Assembly (NCBI GenBank): GCA_026391715.1
Contig: JAPLDO010000019.1
Location: 1-45,562 of the forward strand
Source: Bacteroidota bacterium
Lineage (GTDB): Bacteria > Bacteroidota > Bacteroidia > Bacteroidales > FEN-979
Length of the DNA: 45,562 bases
Direction of reading: 5' to 3'
The position numbers and the translations under genes are program-made. The notes beneath the pieces are model-generated. The model saw nothing but the letters and a program-made list of their open reading frames with translations, made no database searches and was not told the DNA's origin. Shown here piece by piece: positions 41,480 through 45,562 of this stretch (within the stretch, counting starts at the first letter, position 1; every line of letters starts with the position of its first letter).

Positions 41480-41513
41480 AGCTGGTAAGCTGGTAAGTTG
41501 GTAAGCTGGTAAG
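41480..41513. repeat. 8-bp tandem repeat (agctggta), four copies
   Basis: Four copies of agctggta, the third with one change (agttggta), start 3 bp after the superoxide dismutase stop. Confidence 0.8.
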
Positions 41514-41566
41514 TGAGTTCTATACTTAAACTGTATGCTGCGGGATACCTCCACGACCTCAATTGT

Positions 41567-41734
41567 TTACTGAACGGCAATGGCTAAACCGGCGACTACT
41601 GGAGCGTTATGCATTACGGTGGTGGGGCGTTCATTTGGCGCCTTTACTTCATCGGCATCATCAGCGTCGTTGATTTCGCTTCCAAGCCGGATGACAATAC
41701 CCTCCGTTGTCTCAGAGAATGAATCCGGTTGAAT
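41567..41734 (-). pseudogene. Possible gene remnant, 55 open codons
   Basis: A minus-strand frame of 55 codons without a start at its upstream end has protein-like composition (SETTEGIVIRLGSEIN, then APNERPTTVMHNAPVVAGLA) and ends in a stop. It may be the tail of a deleted gene beside the decayed restriction-modification locus. I recognise no family. Apart from this and the 8-bp repeat, the 329-bp gap 41478-41806 shows nothing else. Confidence 0.25.
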
Positions 41735-41806
41735 TTATTCACCGGGGAAGTCTGTGTAAATATATTTTCGGTTTGGTGAAATGCAGGAATGTAAGCCCCG
41801 ATACTT

Positions 41807-43118
41807 ATGAAATTGACGCTTTTATCCCCCCGGAAATCACTTAATAAAGCCTATCTCAGGATCAAACCATTCAGGACTGAGATTGACCTTTTCAAAAGGA
41901 ATCTTATCAAACTCCTTGATGGTTTGGATGAAACCGAATCGGAAGAGCATTTAAAAAATGACCTGAACGATTTTCTCAGGGATACGTTCTATCAAAAGTT
42001 TTATATCAACACAAAAAGCCGCAACGACCTTGTAATCCATATTGGCGCCGATGCAAAAAGCTTCGCGGGCGTTTTAATCGAAGCCAAGAAACCTTCGAAT
42101 AAAACCGGGATGATCCGTCCGGATAACCTCAATGCTAAAGCTTTTCATGAACTTATCCTCTATGCCGCTCTTTTTGAAAATGTGTTCGCTCAGAATACAG
42201 CGCTTGTAAAACAGTTTACCGATTTTGAAGAAAGCCGGCTGTCGGGAAATACCACCGACTTCTTCTACAAGCAAATTGCCGAACCATTCATTGCCGGGTT
42301 GACTTCCGAAATTTGCTTTACCTGGTTCGATTTCAGGGAATACAAGAAACTATTGCGGAATGGCGATAAAACAGATGATTCAAAACTCATCGCGCTTTAT
42401 AAGCTGCTCTCGCCTGAGCATTTACTGAAGCTTCCTTTTACCAACGACAGCAACAGCCTTGATAAAGGATTTTATTTTGACGCTCTCGATAGTCTGTTTT
42501 TTCGGGTTCTTGCCAGAAAGACAACGGAACGCGACCCTGCCGCGGCTAAGATTTTTGATAAGGTACCTTACCTGAATAGCTCTCTTTTTGAACCGACAGA
42601 ACTGGAGCGCGACACTATTTTTATCAGCAACCTCCAGAATGATTGCCTCATTTCGGTTCATCCGGCAACGGTTTTGAAAAATAATACCGGAAACCGGTTC
42701 ACAGGAAATTTGAAGGGATTGGATTACCTCTATTGAGAACGCTTTTGAGTGGCGATATGAATTTCCGGAAGTTCTGAATGATGAAGGCGATTTTATTGGG
42801 TTTGATTTGGTAATTGGGAATCCGCCGTATATCAGAGCAGAAGATTTAGGAAATATCAAGGAGTACCTGAAAAGTATATGTGTTGTAAGAAATGGCGGAT
42901 TTATCGAAGTTAAACCGCAATATTTTGAACAGATTCCAATTCCGGCAACATCAAATGATGAGAAAGCGGTATTGACAGATAAAGTAAATCAAATTCTCGC
43001 CGCCAAAAAATCCAACTCCACCATTGATACCGGCGCTTTGGAAAACGAAATTGACCAACTGGTTTATCAGTTGTATGGCTTGACGAAGGTGGAGATAATT
43101 ATTGAAGAAAATTTATAA
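41807..43118 (+). pseudogene. Decayed type IIG restriction-methyltransferase (Eco57I-like)
   Basis: Two pieces of a gene that is normally about 1000 or more residues remain. The first (41807-42736, 309 residues) is the N-terminal nuclease-side part (SPRKSLNKAYLRIKP, LIEAKKPSN, FYFDALDSLFFRVLA) and stops right after HPATVLKNNTGNRFTGNLKG. The second lies in another frame (about 42735-43118). It begins ENAFEWRYEFPEVLNDEGDF and carries the methylase motif NPPYI, then jumps after about 15 residues to the C-terminal target-recognition tail FIEVKPQYFEQIPIP. Missing are the SAM-binding DPACGSG region and most of the recognition domain. At least two internal deletions and a frameshift have inactivated it. 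Confidence 0.88.
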
Positions 43119-43146
43119 ACCTACACATCAAATTTTATTTGAAATA

Positions 43147-43944
43147 ATGGACAATATTGACCTCCGGACTGAACATCGCGACTGTATGGCAGAGCTTACA
43201 GTACAGAAAGAATTGTATCTGACGCTTGTATTGAAATTGCAGGAGCTGACTGGTACAATCAAACCCAATCTCGAAGCGTTGTACGCAGTGAAGATCGGAC
43301 ATAAAGAACTCGAACTCTTACAAAAACGAGCGGAAGTTGCAGGGTTGAAGTATCAGATGGAATTGATGGTCGCCTGCATCAATAAAAAGGAAAAAATTGA
43401 CCGGGAGAAGATTAGACAGATTGTTCAAGAAATGCTGGAAGACTACTATGACAAAATAAATCGGGAAGCTGAACGTATAGATAATGCACAAAATCGCCTG
43501 GCACATCTCATGCTGCCTGCTGATTCTTTCGCCATGAAAAAGCTTTATTATGAAGCGGCTAAACTACTTCATCCCGATGTGAATCCAAACTTGTCGGATG
43601 AACAAAAACAATTGTGGAATGTCATTTCCGAAGCATACAAATATGGAGACCTTCAAACGGTAAGGAATGTTACTGCCGCAATTGAAAGCATGGCAGGTAC
43701 TCCGAAAGAAATTTACGAATACGATTCGCTAAAAACTCAGGTTGAGTTATTCAAAGAGAGGAATAAGGTTTTGCTGTACCAGATAACTACAGTTCAGGCA
43801 GATTTTCCTTTTACGTTCAGCGAAAAACTTCATAATGAAGAATGGTTGAAATCAGAATACCTTATAAGCGATTGTAAAATGCAGGAACTGAATGAAACAG
43901 CTAAGAAATACCTTGATTTTATTGATCTAATCACAAACAATTAA
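43147..43944 (+). CDS. J-domain-like coiled-coil protein
   Basis: The 265-residue protein (from ATG 43147; a TTG at 43102 would add 15 residues and overlap the pseudogene end) is largely helical. Residues 1-120 look like a coiled coil (KELYLTLVLKLQELTGT, REKIRQIVQEMLEDYYDKIN). Then MKKLYYEAAKLLHPDVNPNL has the HPD tripeptide (142-144) between two helices, as in J domains, followed by QLWNVISEAYKYGDLQTV. J domains recruit DnaK; the position at the C-terminal third differs from DnaJ itself. It is 1 bp before a HIRAN gene, so the two form a pair. The function is unknown. Confidence 0.7.
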   Translation: MDNIDLRTEHRDCMAELTVQKELYLTLVLKLQELTGTIKPNLEALYAVKIGHKELELLQKRAEVAGLKYQMELMVACINKKEKIDREKIRQIVQEMLEDYYDKINREAERIDNAQNRLAHLMLPADSFAMKKLYYEAAKLLHPDVNPNLSDEQKQLWNVISEAYKYGDLQTVRNVTAAIESMAGTPKEIYEYDSLKTQVELFKERNKVLLYQITTVQADFPFTFSEKLHNEEWLKSEYLISDCKMQELNETAKKYLDFIDLITNN

Positions 43945-43945
43945 C

Positions 43946-44332
43946 ATGAGTGAAGGATTAACCAAACTGACCCCGGGTTTACTGAAACTGGTTGCGGGAA
44001 ATAACAATATTCCAATACCTTTTCAGCGAGATATCCTGATTCTGGAAATTCATATTGCTGGAACCAGTTACCGGGAAAACATTGCTCAGATTGAACCATT
44101 ATTGGAAATCGGTCAGATGTTCCAAATGATTCGGGAACCCGAAAATAAGTATGATAGCTGGGCAATTGCCATTTACCTTAATGATTACAAACTGGGCTAT
44201 GTTCCTCGCGCGCAGAATGAAATCATTGCCCGGCTTATGGATGCAGGAAAATTGTTTTACAGTAAACTGATCGGCAAGCAATGGAAAGATGATTGGTTAT
44301 GCCTTGAAACCGACATTTATCTGAAAGATTGA
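43946..44332 (+). CDS. HIRAN-domain protein
   Basis: The 128-residue protein is a stand-alone HIRAN domain: ILEIHIAGTSYRENI (32-46), LEIGQMFQMIREPENKYDSWAIAIY with REPENKYD (63-70), LGYVPRAQNEIIARLMDAG (83-101) and a last strand. HIRAN domains bind DNA ends or stalled replication forks, as in the helicase HLTF, and occur in bacteria beside DNA-processing genes. It directly follows the J-domain-like gene and lies next to a decayed restriction gene, so a role in DNA repair or defence is a fair guess without proof. Confidence 0.85.
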   Translation: MSEGLTKLTPGLLKLVAGNNNIPIPFQRDILILEIHIAGTSYRENIAQIEPLLEIGQMFQMIREPENKYDSWAIAIYLNDYKLGYVPRAQNEIIARLMDAGKLFYSKLIGKQWKDDWLCLETDIYLKD

Positions 44333-44356
44333 GGTTAAAAGTGAATTTGAATGTCA

Positions 44357-44381
44357 ACCAAACGGGGATATCCGGTTTGGT
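44357..44381 (+). terminator. Hairpin after the HIRAN gene
   Basis: ACCAAAC (44357-44363) pairs with GTTTGGT (44375-44381) around an inner GGATATCC palindrome. Only a short T stretch follows, so termination is uncertain. Confidence 0.4.
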
Positions 44382-44419
44382 ATTTACTGCAAATGGGCTA
44401 AATTATGACATTTTGACCG

Positions 44420-44546
44420 CAAATTCCAAGTCCCAAATTTCAAGTCCCAAACTCCAAATCATCGCATTCAATGGTTGTTAAACTTTGACTCACTCTCGTT
44501 TTTCCTTTGATATTTGGAACCTGGAACCTGGAACCTGGAATTTTGA
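44420..44546. repeat. Two word-like intergenic repeats
   Basis: At 44420-44459 the words aattccaagtcccaaa and tttcaagtcccaaac recur; at 44513-44546 ggaacct is repeated three times in tandem with 8-bp spacing. The two are in opposite orientations. They fill most of the gap between the convergent HIRAN and membrane-protein genes. Confidence 0.6.
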
Positions 44547-44561
44547 AACTGCGCAGACAAA

Positions 44562-45101
44562 TCAATTCCCTGTTTGTCGTAATATTTCCATCGGAATCTT
44601 TTTCAGACGAATGGTATCATTTAGATTTATCTGGAGCTTATCATAATCAATGGTAAAACCATTTTCTTTAAACGTGTGCTTAATTGGGATGAAGTTTTCA
44701 TGCTGAAAAGAAATAGTCACTTCCTTTATCTTTTTTGATTTAAACCCTACGCCCATAAGAGTATAACCGCCATCTTTTTCCGACAGAATATGAGAAACAG
44801 GCGGCAACTCTTCAATGTATGTGCCATCGTGATAAAAGCACGAGTCAAGTAAAACAGTTCCACTGATATTGAATCGTTTCGTGGTATAAATATATTTTTC
44901 AAGCCATGAATCCGAAAAATAGAACGCCATTGAAAAGATAAGGATAAAACCGGCAATAGCCCCGCCGGCTCTCCATTCAGCTTTTATTATAGTCGCACTC
45001 GATTTAAGAAACCGAAACAAAACAAAGGTTGCAATCAAACTTAGTACAAAATCGGCTATCAAAATAACGAGTGGATGACTGAAAAAGGATTCCCAATTCA
45101 T
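44562..45101 (-). CDS. Hypothetical membrane protein, 179 residues
   Basis: The protein has two likely membrane segments (about 11-30, VILIADFVLSLIATFVLFRF; and about 46-62, GAIAGFILIFSMAFYF). A soluble C-terminal part of about 110 residues rich in beta strands follows (FNISGTVLLDSCFYHDGTYI, GGYTLMGVGFKSKKIKEVTI). The ISGTVLLD start and the GGYTLMGVG word resemble carboxypeptidase-regulatory-like Ig folds, but the match is weak. No function can be given. It lies 39 bp downstream of the SatP gene on the same strand. Confidence 0.6.
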   Translation of the reverse strand: MNWESFFSHPLVILIADFVLSLIATFVLFRFLKSSATIIKAEWRAGGAIAGFILIFSMAFYFSDSWLEKYIYTTKRFNISGTVLLDSCFYHDGTYIEELPPVSHILSEKDGGYTLMGVGFKSKKIKEVTISFQHENFIPIKHTFKENGFTIDYDKLQINLNDTIRLKKIPMEILRQTGN

Positions 45102-45140
45102 AACAAACGGTATTAATAGTGATTAGAAAAACTTTGCGCA

Positions 45141-45562
45141 TTAATACGGCAGGATTTTCTTCCCCCTTGTTTCTTCAAGAACTTCCGCCATGGCAAGATA
45201 GATTGCCGAAAGTCCGCAGATGATTCCTTCCCAGCCGGCAATGCGTCCGATTACGCTTGATCCGCTCCAGTTGCGCGCAGCGAGAAGGAAAAAGAGTATC
45301 CACAGCGAAAGAAATACAAACTGAAGCACCTTGTTTTTATTAAAAGTTCCAATCCACATCATTAAGGTGAAAAATCCCCAGAGAAAGAGATACCAGCCCA
45401 TGAAGTTGTTGTCGGTTCGGAAACCTTTGCCTGCGCCAAGATCGGGCAGGACAAAGATTGCCACAAGGGTTATCCAGAAAAGTCCGTAAGATGTAAACGC
45501 AGTCATTCCAAAGGTGTTTCCTTTTTTAAATTCCATGATTCCTGCAATTACCTGTGCAATGC
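45141..45562 (-). CDS. satP: SatP/YaaH-type acetate transporter, C-terminal part (cut by window edge)
   Basis: The reading frame stays open to the right edge, so the first ATG in view (45536) is internal: upstream codons give IAQVIAGIM, the usual sequence before EFKKGNTFGMTAFTSYGLFW. About 140 residues are seen, with four likely membrane segments and the family words GNTFGMTAFTSYG and WEGIICGLSAIYLAMAEVL. Members of the GPR1/FUN34/YaaH family carry acetate and succinate across the inner membrane. The N-terminus with the NPAPLGL signature lies outside the window. Confidence 0.85.
   Translation of the reverse strand, partial: IAQVIAGIMEFKKGNTFGMTAFTSYGLFWITLVAIFVLPDLGAGKGFRTDNNFMGWYLFLWGFFTLMMWIGTFNKNKVLQFVFLSLWILFFLLAARNWSGSSVIGRIAGWEGIICGLSAIYLAMAEVLEETRGKKILPY

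Overview
The window looks like a chromosomal piece of an uncultured Bacteroidota bacterium, probably Bacteroidales-like. The grounds are secreted proteins with type IX secretion (T9SS) C-terminal sorting domains, a TonB-type outer-membrane barrel, promoters of the TTTG / TAnnTTTG type instead of sigma-70 boxes, no clear Shine-Dalgarno sequences, an SDR-type threonine dehydrogenase, a BlaI / M56-TonB pair, and many intergenic palindromes and word-like repeats. No rRNA, tRNA or CRISPR array was seen.

Layout. (1) 1-3155: the start of a secreted fibre-like protein (minus strand, cut by the window edge), two large inverted repeats, a DUF2235 alpha/beta hydrolase and an SDR threonine dehydrogenase. 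(2) 3470-9526, minus strand: a tightly packed operon of three GT8-like glycosyltransferases and three sulfotransferases, led by a TIM-barrel-like protein with four cysteines. (3) 9599-18262, plus strand and divergent from (2): a cluster that reads as lasso-peptide biosynthesis. It holds an HprK-like kinase, a sulfotransferase, a PqqD-like recognition protein (B1), a transglutaminase-like leader protease (B2), an asparagine-synthetase-like cyclase (C), a 44-residue precursor gene (A, 14328-14462), an ABC exporter (D) and two glycosyltransferases. (4) 18395-23282: a small conserved-looking protein, an SDR reductase, a TfoX-N protein, a TonB-type barrel and a RelE-type toxin-antitoxin pair. (5) 23698-34729: three large secreted proteins that share repeat domains, two of them with T9SS sorting domains. 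(6) 34909-38048: an autoregulated-looking BlaI, M56-TonB and TPR operon. (7) 38131-41477: an alpha/beta hydrolase divergent from an S41 protease, then superoxide dismutase. (8) 41807-44332: a badly decayed type IIG restriction-modification gene followed by a J-domain-like and a HIRAN-domain gene. (9) 44562-45562: a small membrane protein and the distal part of a SatP-type acetate transporter.

The main point of interest is region 3. The precursor has a Trp-x-x-Pro leader motif, a Thr at the expected place before the cleavage site, a Glu that can close an 8- or 9-residue ring, and a C-terminal Ser. That Ser is the residue which lasso-peptide kinases of the paeninodin type phosphorylate, and a kinase of that fold starts the cluster. 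The kinase gene overlaps a sulfotransferase gene by ATGA, and the exporter is followed by two overlapping glycosyltransferase genes. Further sulfotransferases and glycosyltransferases lie in the divergent operon. A lasso peptide that is phosphorylated, and perhaps also sulfated or glycosylated, is therefore a reasonable hypothesis. Only the core cyclisation assignment is firm; the link of the sugar and sulfate enzymes to the peptide is inference from position.
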